Positions 1 through 34,363 of a DNA stretch of 64,000 bases are shown here, piece by piece (position 1 is the first letter of the stretch; each line of letters starts with the position of its first letter). The notes under the pieces were generated by a model. That model was not told the DNA's origin, searched no databases, and was given only the letters and a program-made list of their open reading frames with translations. Source of the DNA: Solea solea (lineage: Eukaryota > Chordata > Actinopteri > Pleuronectiformes > Soleidae); assembly GCF_958295425.1 (NCBI RefSeq), contig NC_081140.1:14616087-14680086 (forward strand). The letters run 5' to 3'. The translations under genes and the position numbers were made by a program.

Positions 1-2850
1 CATGAGATGGCAAGTATTATGTTAAGTCTTTATGACTTAACCTTGACTTACAGTGTCCGTACACCTCATAAAACAGATTTAGTTTTCAATTTGTATGGGT
101 TATGGGGGCTACAGACAAAAGATATTGTCCTGTTAATAAGAAAATGCTTCCCTATAGAAGATGTGGACAAACGTGTAGTTGTATCATCTGATGAACTTGG
201 CCTTTTGAAAGTACTGGATTTGGACCAATGTTTCCTTCAACCCCCAAGTTTCTAAAATAGTCCAAATGATTCTGGAAATATCAGGTGAGATTTGAAAATC
301 ATCACACATTTGCTGACCCCCTAACCTGACACAGCAGATGGTTTGTTACACAGAACCAGATGGGAAGGCTGCAGTGAAACTGTTTTGGAAGGTGTTTTTA
401 AAAAAAAAAAAAAAAAAAAAAAATACTTGGCAGCTGATTGGGTGAACCATCTGCTCATTACTGTCCATCACTTTTTGAAGAAGAGTGAAAAGACCTTTTT
501 ACTTTGCGGGAAATACCCCCAAATTCTTTCATTTTTCAATGAAAAAGAAAATCTTTGATAGATTCGATATATCGAACCATACAAAAGCATCGGCATGAAC
601 ATGTGTCACATTTCATCGGTTTAGTGTGCTTCCTTCTGTTGTGTATCGCTGTGTCACTGTTTCCCTATTCCCTATAAATTAAAATAGGGAAGAGAGACCT
701 ATAGGAATGAGAAGACATGGCTTGTTCGAACGTGAGGAAAGTTGATTCAGACAACAGAGCGCTGAAAAAGTGAATGGACACGGAGCAATATAATTCATCC
801 GACAGCAAATACCAAACCTTTATGTCTCATACTGTATGTTGTAAAACAGTTGCAACCCTAAAGAAGGAGCTTAAAAGTTCCGTATGACAGAGTTTGGAGA
901 ACTCTGACCATTACCAGTGTGGTGGCGTTATTTATCTCACATTTCTGTAGAACTCTTGGTGTCTCTTGTGCAGACGCAGACGTTTGTCTCATTAGTCGTT
1001 TGGTTCCAATGGCTTGTTTTGACCCTTAACATCCTCACATAGACATAAACCTTTTGTTGTTACGTACATGATTGAAAAATCCTGAATAGGAACAGCTTGT
1101 ATTGGCATCTGCAGCATTTGAGTAATTGAATACTGGTAAATAATGATACAGTGTGCACTGTTTTGTTTTCCCTTCCCAACCTTCTTTTTGGATTTGTTGG
1201 ATGATTGCGTCTTTGGGGCGGGGGGTTGGGGGGTAGCACACAAAGATGACTGGGAAATTGATTTTTTTTTCTTTTCTCTCCACATTGATTTTGCTCGTAT
1301 TTCCCATGAAATCACATGCACTGAAATAATGAACGTGCTGAACAGCGAGAACAAAACAGATGGTCCGACGGAGGCTATATACAGAGATGGACTTCTATAC
1401 AGGTGGATGCAACAGTGCATGAAAACAGCCAGTGACATGACTGTGCATGACAGTGAGGCTTTTGTCATTTGACCCGGAAGAGATCCCACCTGCTCCCATG
1501 CAGCCTGAACTTCTATCTTTGCCTCCACTTTAAACACATCACGCCACAAGAAAAGCAGATGCCGAATATTTTATAAGAATAAGAAAGTGAGAGAGGAAGA
1601 GAGGGAGGGTAGGAATAATGTAAAAGGAAGTCCGATTGTAAGAATGAAGACAGTGCCAGAGGTGAGACTGCTAGAGAGGCAAAATATATATAATAGAGTA
1701 GATGGAAAAACAATGAAACTAAGAGTCAAGGTTGAAGAGAGAAAAAAAATAGAGATGAAGTTAAAATTTAAAGAGAAATATGTTCTCCAAATATTTAAAC
1801 CTTAATTCTGAGGTCTGACTAATTTATGAGACATGCTCACAAGCTATGTGATGAGTTTTGATACAGGCAATTGTGATGGTAATCAAGTTTGATGCATTTG
1901 TGTTGCTTTTTTCTTGTTTTGTTGCCAGGTGGAGGCAACAATGACTGATGCACTGCTGTGTGATTTGGTAGTTGAGCCCAAGCCAGACCTTTATGGACCT
2001 TTCAAATTCTATCACCCTGCAGGAAAGACAACACAGCGGGGATTATATATCTCTGTAAAACTCTCCCTCCCTTTCTTAACTTGTCTCGTTCTTCTCTCTC
2101 CACACTTGAGCTCCTCTCTCGTTTCCACTCCCTTCTTTCTCCCTCCGTCATGATTTTGTCTGTCTCTGTCTAATTTAATAAAAGCGGCAAAATAAAGAGG
2201 AATCGTTCAGGGAGCTGCGGAAAACAGAAACATCCTGTCTTAATCGCCGCGTGCACACACGTGCATGCACAGTTTCAAAAGCACCCACATGCCATTATCA
2301 CGGGGTTCCAGGCAGCAGATAATCCGGTAATAGCTGACATTTAACAGCCATGTTGTTCACACAAGCACATTCAATAGAAGCCCTGATTAACACTGGGCAT
2401 TAACACATTCTATGAAGACAAGATTAACACCAGCTACCAGGAGATCCAAGGCCTCAAAAGCAGCAACAACACAAAACAAACAATAGAGTCTTGCGTTGCA
2501 TGTGTGTTGAGGGTATTTTTATACAAAATGATAGAGACTAAGTCTCCGATAGAAATGGAGAAGTGAGTCATGTCTCTTTAAGTGAAAATGTAACACCTTG
2601 AAAGTGTGCCCTTCTGTAATGAGATTACAGGATGAATGTGGTTTTGTTCTATGTATTCTTGGTGCCGATAAATCCAATCCCAACTGAAGCCAGTTGTTCT
2701 GTCGAGAACCCTTGTCAACAAAACGATTTATTCCAGCTGGAGTTGTGTTTCTGTGTGTGTGTGTGTGCTCATCACTGTCTGTGTGTAACTGACTGAAATG
2801 GCGAGTTTTCACACTGAACTGGAGGAATTTTAAATAAGTACTTAAATAAA

Positions 2851-3213
2851 TCCATCAATCCATCCATCTTCAACCGTTTTATCCTTCACAGGAGGGTCAC
2901 ACTGTGCCAATCTCAGCTGATATAGGGCGATAGGCGGGGTCACACCCCGGACAGTTCGCTAGTCCATCGCAGGGCCAAATATAGAGACAAATGACCATTC
3001 ACTCTCATGCTTACGGGCAGGTTAGAGTGTCCAATTAACCTAATCCCCATATTGCATGTTTTTGGACGGTGGGAGAAAACTGGAAAACCCACACACACGG
3101 GGAGAACATGCAAACTCCATGCAGAAAGGCCCTTGTTCCAACCGGGGCTCAAACCCAGGTTTTCTTGCTGCAAAGGCAAGAGAGCTAACCACTACACCAA
3201 CCGTGTGGCCTCA
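2851..3213 (+). repeat. Dispersed fish repeat, copy 1
   Basis: It begins with CCATCCATCTTCAACCG and runs through blocks such as CTCAGCTGATATAGGGCGAT, CCATATTGCATGTTTTTGGA and CGGGGAGAACATGCAAACTC, ending in CTAACCACTACACCAACCGT. The same blocks recur in reverse orientation at about 4.62-4.87 kb, so repetition is visible within the window. I recall this consensus as very abundant in percomorph genomes; its class is not certain. The 71- and 79-codon frames across it are incidental. Confidence 0.75.
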
Positions 3214-4619
3214 CTTAAATAAATAAAAAAAGAAATTGTTTTTTTCCTTGTCAAGTAAAAAAAATGAAAGGAGCCTACACAATAGAAAGGTACAAAATAA
3301 AGCACTTTATATGCACATTTGAAATATGCATTTTAAACTCAAAGGACAAATTTCAGGAAGAAAGGGTGTAAATTAAGTTTCCTTTTGTCCTGGTTTTTAA
3401 ATGAAAAAGAGGCTGTTCAGAATAAAAACTCTGTTATGTATTCTACATTTTCCTCTGATTTATAAGTCTGTTCTTCTTCCCCTCCCTCCTCTCCTTGAAA
3501 GTGTCTCACACACTGACTCTGGCTTGGTGTCTTTATAAGGTGTTTTATGGCGCATGTTTTTGGTCTTAATTTTCTGGTGCCAACCGAACAGGATATGTGG
3601 TTCGGTGTAGTTTACACCAAGTTAAAAGCTCGTTCACTGACCCATCCAATCCTCGAAATTCGCAACTGTCTGGGTGTGAATGTGCCCGTTGGTCCTAGCA
3701 ACAATTTGACGGCAGATTGGAAATGCATGAACAATAATCGATGAACTGACTTCACAGCTTTAAAAAAATAAGACAGAAATATGTGATGGAAGGGAAAGGA
3801 TTACCCACAGAGGCAGGCTGGCGGGAAAAACAGAGCAAACAGAATTATGCATGTAATTATTCTGTTGATTGCAGTTATAAGACATTCAGCCTGAGAGAGG
3901 AAGAAACATAGAGACTCTACATGGACAGAGTCATTAGTGCACTCTTGCCGGGTTCTGCTACGACAGTATTTCTGCCTCTACAGGGTCTTCCGTGCTCTGA
4001 TTATGCCCACACATCCTGACACACACTCTGGCAGTGTCAAGCACATATATGCAGGCATGCGATCCACACTCAGCCATACGTACAGCGCTTCACGGTCATC
4101 TGCTCCCACACCTGCACGCATGCACAGGAACGCACCATACATTGGTAATTCCTTGGTTTGTCATAGCTTAGTCATATGGCACAGAAAAAAAAAGACATTT
4201 GAGGTAAATGGGAGGAAAATATGAAACAAACATGAAATTAGATATGTAAATTTGTAAACAGAAATCTTGAAAGGATTTGTTTTTTTTTTTTATTAGCAGA
4301 GAGATGATGCTTCCCGTCCTCTTCTCTGCCAAAACTACACATCTGCTTTCATTCCCACGCAGCTGTGTGTCACACCAAGTTGTAGAAAGGCTTACAGCAT
4401 TTCATACAGCAACTTCTGCTTCATTTGATTTTTTTGTTCAGGCTTTGTGTGGGTTTTGGTGAATTCAGCACTGTTTTGATTTTTTTTCTTTCTTTTTTTA
4501 ACATTTTAGAGACATGTTTGGAGACATGTCCTTGCTTTTGTTTGTGTGCTACATCTTGAATCTGTGGCTCAACATTTAAGAAATAAGCTAAAACGTTTTT
4601 TTGCCAAGATAATAATACA

Positions 4620-4865
4620 CCTAGTTTGCATCTTCTCCCCGTGTGTGCGTGAGTTTTCTCCGGGTTCTCCTGCTTCCTCCCACAGTCCAAAAACATGCAA
4701 TATGGGCATTAGGTAATTTGGACATTCTAAATTGACTGTAGGTGTGAATGTGAGAGTGGATGGTTGTTTGTCTCTATATGTGTCCCTGTGATGAACTGCC
4801 AGGATGTGACCCCGCCTATCGCCCTATGTCAGCTGAGATTGGCACAGCATCCCCCATGATGGAAT
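4620..4865 (-). repeat. Dispersed fish repeat, copy 2 (inverted, truncated)
   Basis: This is the reverse complement of the repeat at 2.85-3.2 kb. Shared blocks include the CAATATGGGCATTAGG / CCTAATCCCCATATTG core and the CGCCTATCGCCCTATGTCAG block. It is shorter than copy 1 because its distal end is missing near 4620. Confidence 0.75.
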
Positions 4866-5553
4866 AATAGACCTAACATATGTGTGGTAAATATGAAGCT
4901 GCAGCCAGGAGACTAGGGTGGAAAAGAGGTCTAGCCTGCCTTTGTCTGTAAATGGCCACTTTTCATAACTAATGCTAGTTGACCTTTAGAACACAGAGCA
5001 TTATGGCTGCTTGTTTTCCCCATTAAAACATATATACAGAGGTTACAAGAAGGCTATAAGAATATATTCTTCAGCACAACCAATAGGCACTCTGATGAAC
5101 AAACTATATAGACACAACTGAGCAAAAAGTACTCAAACTTTTTAAAATTGGATCAATTTGGTTCGCTTGGCTCATTTTTTATGAACAAAAATAAAAGAAA
5201 AATGATCTATTTTGTGACTTTTGCACAATTATCGCTACTCCCGTTTTTGGGCTTTTATTTAAAAAATATAAGTAGTTGTGTATTATTCTTGCTCCAATTT
5301 ACCAAAGGTGTCTGTGCCATGTGAGCACTAAGAGTTAAGTATTAGTGTCAGAAACTGAATTTAATACCTGTAAGTGTGTTTGTTAAAGTGTATAATCACC
5401 TTAAAGTTAAAATTGTTTGGTTTTCATAGCATTAGATAACGCCTTTTATTTGTACTTTAGGCAAGGACCTTGCTTTTGGGAGGCAGCCATCTTGCGCTGC
5501 CAAGTTTCGATACAGCAGCCCGAACGGCAAAACTAGATAAGCTTGCATTTATG

Positions 5554-5969
5554 GCGCTTTTCCACTACATAGTCCCATAGAATCGCGCCGACATGAGGTA
5601 AGGAGTCTGGTGTATTTACCGACAGCACTGACACGAGCGGAGAGCTGCATCACAGCTCTTTCCACTGTATTTCAGTTCAGTGACTGTGTCAGTGTGTCGG
5701 TCATGCAGAAAGTACTGAACGATTCTGTGAGCAAAGCTTTTCAATTAACTCAGTCTCAGGATTCAGTCCATCGGAAGTATCTGCTTTACAAGTCACTAGT
5801 TGGTCGCATGAAAAACGGAGACACATCGGTTTCATGCAGTGGGGTTTCATGTGCTGTGATGACTCCGCCCACGTTGAGGAGGTACTATATTAATGGAAAA
5901 CGAACCAAACCGTGTAAAGTAGAGCCGTGCCATGCCGTGTCACCCTGGGACTATATAGTGGAAAAGCGC
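5554..5969. mobile_element. Non-autonomous TIR element (MITE), about 416 bp
   Basis: Both ends carry the inverted repeat GCGCTTTTCCACTA(C/T)ATAG followed by TCCC. The left copy is at 5554-5576 and the right at 5947-5969, with one mismatch over 23 bp. The interior contains an open frame (5610-5975) that continues through the right TIR and resembles no known protein, so I treat it as chance. No clean target-site duplication is visible, so the superfamily is unresolved; hAT or PIF types are candidates. Confidence 0.75.
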
Positions 5970-8900
5970 AAATGAAGAAGAACAGCATCATTTCTCAAAT
6001 CCTGAAGGCCTCTTAGTTCCTTGACGGGAAAGGGAGGGGTGAACCAACGTTTCCTCCATTTGTTTCAATACGCAGTCTCACTCTTAGATGTCACGAATTC
6101 TTACACACTGGTCCGGTAAAAAGTGAAGTGAACTGTTAAACTTTGACTGTTAACTAATGGTCATACTGTGCACGTGCACACACACACACACAGAAAATAC
6201 ACACACAGTCAAACACACTCCCAAATCCCAACAGGTTGTTCTGTTCTATTCTTTGGTCATAAAAACGAGGTCATTCCCCACATCTTGGGCATGCAAACCT
6301 CACAGGCATCCGTGCAAGGTTATTAAATGGGCCATCTGTCACACTCACACACACACACACATACACACATTTGCCCATGTGAATAAAATTCCAAGTACAC
6401 ACAAACGAATCAGTGCGCACACATAGATGCTGCATGACAAAATTAGTGTTTTATAAAACATAAAGGTTATTATTTACATGTATCCCTGTGTAATGATCCC
6501 ATAATGTCTCTTCACATTGGTCAGAGTTAGCTGTTTTCATTGTACTGACATAAGCTAAATATATCATGATCATTAATTTAGAATAAGCAGAATGTGTTTA
6601 ACTAAAACTGTCATGACTTAATTATCAAAACAACAGTGATGCAACACAAGAAATTGTGCCTTAAAGTTCCTTCTATATCCTTTGAACTTCATGGTTGTGC
6701 TGTGGAGAGACAGGAAGGTGCTCAGACAACAGCATCTCCACGTTCATTTGCACAGTTTTCAGGCGTGATCAGAAAGTTGTCTAGCGTTCAACTTGAAAAG
6801 TGGCTGCACTGCGGTGCCTCTCCCTCTGCCAGCGTTGCATCTCTGCCTTAGCGAGTGTTTCTCCTCAGCAGCAGCTCGTCACCTCCAGTGATAGGGATTG
6901 TTTGTTTCATGCTGTTTGTCACTTCTCTTCTTTCATGGATGGTGATTTATGCTTTGTGATCATCCCAAGGAAGCCTGACAAGCTGCTTTGATCCCGAGAG
7001 CTGGAAGCATCTCATCTGACTTTCAGCAGGAGCCTCCCACAAATCCCAGTCGTAGATATTGCGGGATCAAACCAATGGCAATATCACAGAGGCGTGGTAA
7101 GTGTTTGAAGGATCACAAAAACAGAGAGAATCTGAGCTTCACGAGACTGACAGTGTTTATTAAACACTTTGGTTAAGGCAAGATGATGCAACAAAATGAA
7201 CATTAAAAAAACAACTACAGTTCTATCGTCCAGCGACGAAATCTTAGGAGCAAATTTTAGATTGAAAAAATAAGATGTAGGTTCTGTACAGTACATGAGC
7301 ATCTTCTCCCCTCTTCCCGGAATGACTTCACAGCCATTTCCGCAAAGAAGTTTAAGCCCCCATGAGGACTTTATCCAGGCATCCACTTCTTTCCTCTGCC
7401 ATTCCTTTCCCCTCTATATACTCAGGTATGCTGTTCGTTGCTAAATCATTTGCTGCTGTTTGACTCGAAGTCTGTTTTTCTTAATGTTGACCAACAATTG
7501 GGGAACATAAAGAGTTGTTAGTGACAATAGTTGAGCATAGTCAACTCATGCATATACCAGTAAATAGATTTCTGCAAAGAACATTTCTGCAAATGAAGTG
7601 TTATCATGGCTATGATTGTCTGTCTATGCGGGTCACAAACCTGGGTCTTCTTCCTGCAAAGAATGCTAACCCACTGCTTTATATGTGCTGTCTATCAGCT
7701 GCTCTGCCCAGTGCACACAAAACACAATATAGCCATCTTCTTCTGCTGCTATCTTTGTCTTCCATTTCAGTACATCTGTCCAAAATATCAGACAACAACA
7801 ACAACAACACCTTTTGGCCAATGCATTTCAACAGTTTTATCAATAGCCTTATTGTTCTGTGAAGTATAAATTCCATATGTCTTTTCTTTCAATTTCACCA
7901 ACATAAATCCTAGAGGGAATCGGAGGACTGGTTTCACCTGATCTCTTCATGTCTTTCCTTTTTTGTTCTCCCTCTATTGATTTCCATCCAATCATATCCA
8001 CTTCAACTTGATACTGCCATTTCTGTCTTCTCCTTTCTTTTCTGTCTTCCAATTTCACTTAACAGCCCCCCCCCCATGTTTTGATAGTTTCCTCCCAACT
8101 CCCATCACTTTTCTTCTGCTTTCTTTGTCCTCTACAATAATCAGTCTTGTCATTCTTCTTTAATCCTTCTTTCTTGTCCTCTAAATGTTGTATGAACGCT
8201 CTTTCAATAGTTTATATGCTCGTATGTGTGTGCGTTTGTGTTTTTTTGGTTTGATGACAGCAGGGGGCACTGCTGTAATAAATTAGCATAGTATAGGAGA
8301 TTACATTCTTAATGTAGTCCATGTGGTGGTGGACATTTCAGGTAAATTGGTCACTGCACATGGGAGCAGGCACATTGTCAAGGGAGGAATCATGTTACAG
8401 GTCAGTAAAGACCATGATATGCTAAAATCAGAGCGGCAGCAGTGGAGAGATCCAGGCAGATGATATGGGGAGCAGATGTAAGGCTGTGAAACATTTAATT
8501 AAAATAAGGATAAAATGGGGATTTTCATCACCTCAGTTCACACAGGGCTTTAAGTGATGGAGGTGGAATAGAAAATGAAAACAATAATATCTTAGAGAAC
8601 TTTACCTTCAGATATCTGGTATATACATTGTATATATATGTATTTGGTTACAGTTTGTGAGGATGTATTTAAAGATGCACAACCGTTTATGCTGTCAGAG
8701 TAAAAAATGATGCATTTTAGTGGCAGTGACAGTATACCCAGTATACCCACCACACTACACCACTGCATGTGTCTCAGCTAAACAGTTCATCACACCTCCA
8801 AAACTCTTTGTCACCAACATAGCACATCATACATGTCTCAGTATAAGCTCATTCACTCTGTTGCCACAACACTGGCAACAGTCAGGAACCAAACACTGTC

Positions 8901-9318
8901 TCTCTTAGCACACTGAACTACAAACTACCCCCCCAAAAAACAACAGAGAGGAGTACATAAAATACATTTTATCTTTAAAGTTTAATGTTGTTTCGAATAA
9001 GATCTTTGCACTAAATGGTTGTGTAATTGTATAGTGTAACAAGAATGAATCAGCAATGCAGAAGTTTCATTCTATACGTCTTTTTTACAGTGATTTACAG
9101 TAAAATGCAAGTGGTAAAAATGAAAGCGCAAAACCTCAAAATATATGTAGAACATATTCACTCCTTCTCTTGGACAGGGTTTCAGATGCAAACTGCACTC
9201 AGCTGTGTATGGATTTTTTAGTTCTATGTTTTATTATCTATACATAAGTAGTATAGTCTTTTGCATGTTGTGGACTGAGAAAAGAGATGATGAATTCACT
9301 GGTCACTGAATTGTGGCA

Positions 9319-9484
9319 TTTAATTTAATTTTATTTTATTTTATTTTATTTTATTTTATTTTATTTTATTTTATTTTATTTTATTTTATTTTATTTTACT
9401 TTACTTTACTTTACTTTACTTTACTTTACTTTACTTTACTTTACTTTACTTTACTTTACTTTACTTTACTTTACTTTACTTTAG
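9319..9484. repeat. Biphasic pentanucleotide microsatellite (TTTTA)n(TTTAC)n
   Basis: Tandem TTTTA units (about 9319-9395) switch to TTTAC units (about 9396-9484) with no interruption. The tract ends about 155 bp before the vps53 start codon. The open frame through it encodes only a Phe/Tyr/Leu repeat and is not a gene. Confidence 0.95.
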
Positions 9485-9569
9485 TATTGAGTGTGCAAAA
9501 ATCCATACCAGTTGGTGGCGGTATTGCGCCAAGTCGTTGCTTACGAACTGCGATAAAATAAAATAGAAG

Positions 9570-9639
9570 AAGACTCCTCCCACTTTTTTTTCTTACCAGG
9601 AAGTGAAATGCCGGAGACGTCTCCGGTTTTGTTTTGACA
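9570..9639 (+). promoter_or_regulatory. vps53 core promoter / 5' leader with uORF and palindrome
   Basis: A CAGGAAGTGA motif (ETS-like) at about 9597-9607 precedes the perfect 16-bp palindrome CCGGAGACGTCTCCGG (9611-9626). An ATG at 9608 opens a nine-codon ORF ending with TGA at 9635-9637, two bases before the vps53 ATG at 9640. There is no TATA box, as is usual for housekeeping genes. The transcription start is unknown, so the uORF is only real if the mRNA starts upstream of 9608. A short block at about 9506-9575 also looks like a dispersed fish repeat end. Confidence 0.5.
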
Positions 9640-32019
<22,380 letters not shown>

Positions 32020-33045
32020 TCAGAAAGGCACTGAACTTACATAAAGGACAGTCAAAAGGCTGTAGGATAAGACCTAAATTTATTCCTCTCACAAACTCCC
32101 ATCATGACTGAAGGGACCATGAAGAATGACACAAAGAGAAAAAAAAAAAAGAAAGTTGCTTAACTTTTCTGACTGTGATGTTGAACTGAGTTGATGTCAA
32201 ATTATGAAGAAACCTCTTCAACTGATCCTTGCTGTTGCTACATATGTCATCCACTTATGTAATTTCCTCTTGCTTTTCGTGACACTAATGTCTGGGCTTT
32301 GTAGCACTGGTACATGGTTGCACAGTACATTTGCACTCACAGGACAGAATGTAGTGCTGTCAACTAAATTCTGCTCAGTAATCCACTGGCTGCCTCTGGG
32401 ATGTGTCTAATCCAAGATGATCACCAGCAGCCTGATCTTACTTAAAGTTGATGTTTTCTGAATATAGTGCACTCCAGCGATACCCAGGGCGTTCCTCAAT
32501 TATTTTAATTTAAAGTGAGGGGTACTGGGTCCAATTCTGCGTGCATCTCTGCATTCCATTAAAGTGAGAATGCGTCATAGGTGTCAGCATAGTTTCTGTG
32601 AACGGTGACCTAAAACAAATCACTAAGCCTGAGAAAAAGACATGAGGCCGAGGTTAACTTGGAAAGTAGCTAATCGAAGACTTTTGGCTCGGGACTTTGC
32701 CTAGAACAGGCCGATGATGGTATACTGTATGTAAACATAAGCACATAATGTGTGCGGTCAGTCCTGTTTTGTAAAGTCAAAAGTACTAAAATGTGTTCAT
32801 GCAAGAATGTGTATTTGTCTGTTTCATCTACACTTTGCTGTACTTGCAGGCCAATTTACAAACTGTTATTTGTGAATTACGTATTTATCCTAGAAATACA
32901 CTGAAACTTAAGAACTGTCTCAACACTTGTGGGAACTGACCTTTTGTTTATCCTCATGTATGTCAAACACAGCAGGTATGCCACAGACTGCAACCTAGGT
33001 TCCCTGATTCCCTGCACATCAAATAAAATGTAAATGCATTAGTGT
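32020..33045 (+). other. vps53 3' UTR with poly(A) signal
   Basis: After the stop codon at 32017-32019 there is non-coding sequence. A canonical AATAAA lies at 33022-33027 within CATCAAATAAAATG, a plausible cleavage site near 33045. No competing AATAAA was seen earlier in this stretch. The true transcript end needs RNA evidence. Confidence 0.5.
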
Positions 33046-34363
33046 AGATATTACTGTTTTCAGGTGCAACATATAAGCTTATGTTCTGACTGACAGTTAA
33101 GGCAGACTGTCCACACTGTTACTTGCAAGCGACTAAATCAGATTTGTATCTGCATAAGTCGCTGTGGTAATCATGTGCCCATGTCTGTGGCGTGCTTTCA
33201 AACATGAACGCACCTAAAAGAAATGCCAGCGCGTCGTCTTGCCCTCCAAATAACTGCCGCTAGAAGGATTCAGTGACAACAGTGTGTGAAGGTCCCGTCT
33301 GTGCCAGGATTACTGTATTGGTCCCTCACTGCAGCCAGAGCCTGATCAGTGTTCAATTCCTCGTTATGGAGGACGTTGAGAGCAGCTCTTGCACCAGTCC
33401 GTCACAGGACAGGGTCTCGTATGTATCCCATGCTCAAATCTGTAAATTGAACAGATTCTTCTTTATTAATGTATGCATCCATGGTGAGTTCTTAGTTTGT
33501 GTAGCAAAGCCTCTGTTTCAAATGGCAAAATGCATCTGGCTGGTTGTTCATTTGCTGTAGAAATGGGGTGGTGCAAGATGGTGGCCTCTGTAAAGCAAGG
33601 CCTTGCATATACATATAAAAAGGTTTATTCCAAGACTATGAATACCAAATTATTTATATTTCAGAGTGATTAGACACTTATACGAACATACTTGTTGACA
33701 GTATATTCAAAAAACTCAACGTTACTAACTGTAACCTTACAAACCCGGTCTGTATAAAATCTGTAGGTCCCAAATAGTGTTTAGTTGCTGTGTGAACAAG
33801 GCCTTGTCACAGTCAACTGGGGAACTTTATTAAAACCTTGCCACTGATTTCTCCCCTTTGCACAATACCAGGGAAAAATATCACCTTGGTTTCAACAGGG
33901 TCCGTGAGCGGTGTTGGAAGTGTTCCCACCCATCCATAACTTCGTCTCTTGTTGCCCACTTATCCCACATCCAATCAGAATCCACTAAACGCTTCAGAAG
34001 GCGTTTCCTGTGCCGTGTTTGTGGACGTGAAGGCTCCTTGAGGGAGAATCAGTTTGAAGAGGAGCCGCGGGAGTTAATGTGCGTCACTACTCTAAAAACT
34101 TGTCCTATTTTCTCGTGTACGTCGACCGTGGGAGCGATTCATGTGTTTAAACGTCAAAATGAAGATATTGTTTTAGTTTTACGGGGGTCTACTGGTTGGG
34201 GATCTAATTACTGAACGCCGGTTGATGGTCTTTCCAGCGGGGACAGCTGTGCATGCTGTCCGGGAGAAAGTTAGTAGTTAACTCCGTGAAACTTCCTCTG
34301 GAAACATTCCTCTTTCGAAACCTGCGTGTTGCTCGCTGGTGTTTTGTAACCGTTGAACTAGAA
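33046..34363 (+). other. vps53-rflnb intergenic region and rflnb 5' leader
   Basis: No recognised gene. GC content rises from about 33.9 kb toward rflnb, as expected for promoter and 5' UTR. Two long open frames, at 33858-34214 and from 34253, run through it. The second is in frame with rflnb. No TATA box was identified. Confidence 0.5.

Larger units (their letters stand above)
1..9318. other. Gene-poor region upstream of vps53
   Basis: I recognise no coding gene here. Open frames are short and match no family I know. An 82-codon frame at 7-255 has no recognisable domain. The region holds an A-tract near 400, GT/CA microsatellites (about 2750, 6180 and 6340), an AAC run near 7795, two inverted dispersed-repeat copies (about 2.85-3.2 kb and 4.6-4.9 kb) and a TIR element (5.55-5.97 kb), listed separately. 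Distal regulatory DNA or an unrecognised exon of a neighbouring gene cannot be excluded by eye. Confidence 0.6.

Noticed and set aside
7..255. 82-codon frame at the left edge as a possible exon
   Set aside because: No family resemblance, no convincing splice context, and nothing downstream continues it.
1914..2153. TTTTGTTGCCAG followed by an open frame (VEATMTDALLCDLVVEPKP), looking like an acceptor and exon
   Set aside because: No matching donor or partner exon and no recognisable protein; the frame runs into CT-rich sequence.
9313..9561. 82-codon frame of Phe/Leu/Tyr repeats
   Set aside because: It is a translation of the pentanucleotide microsatellite.
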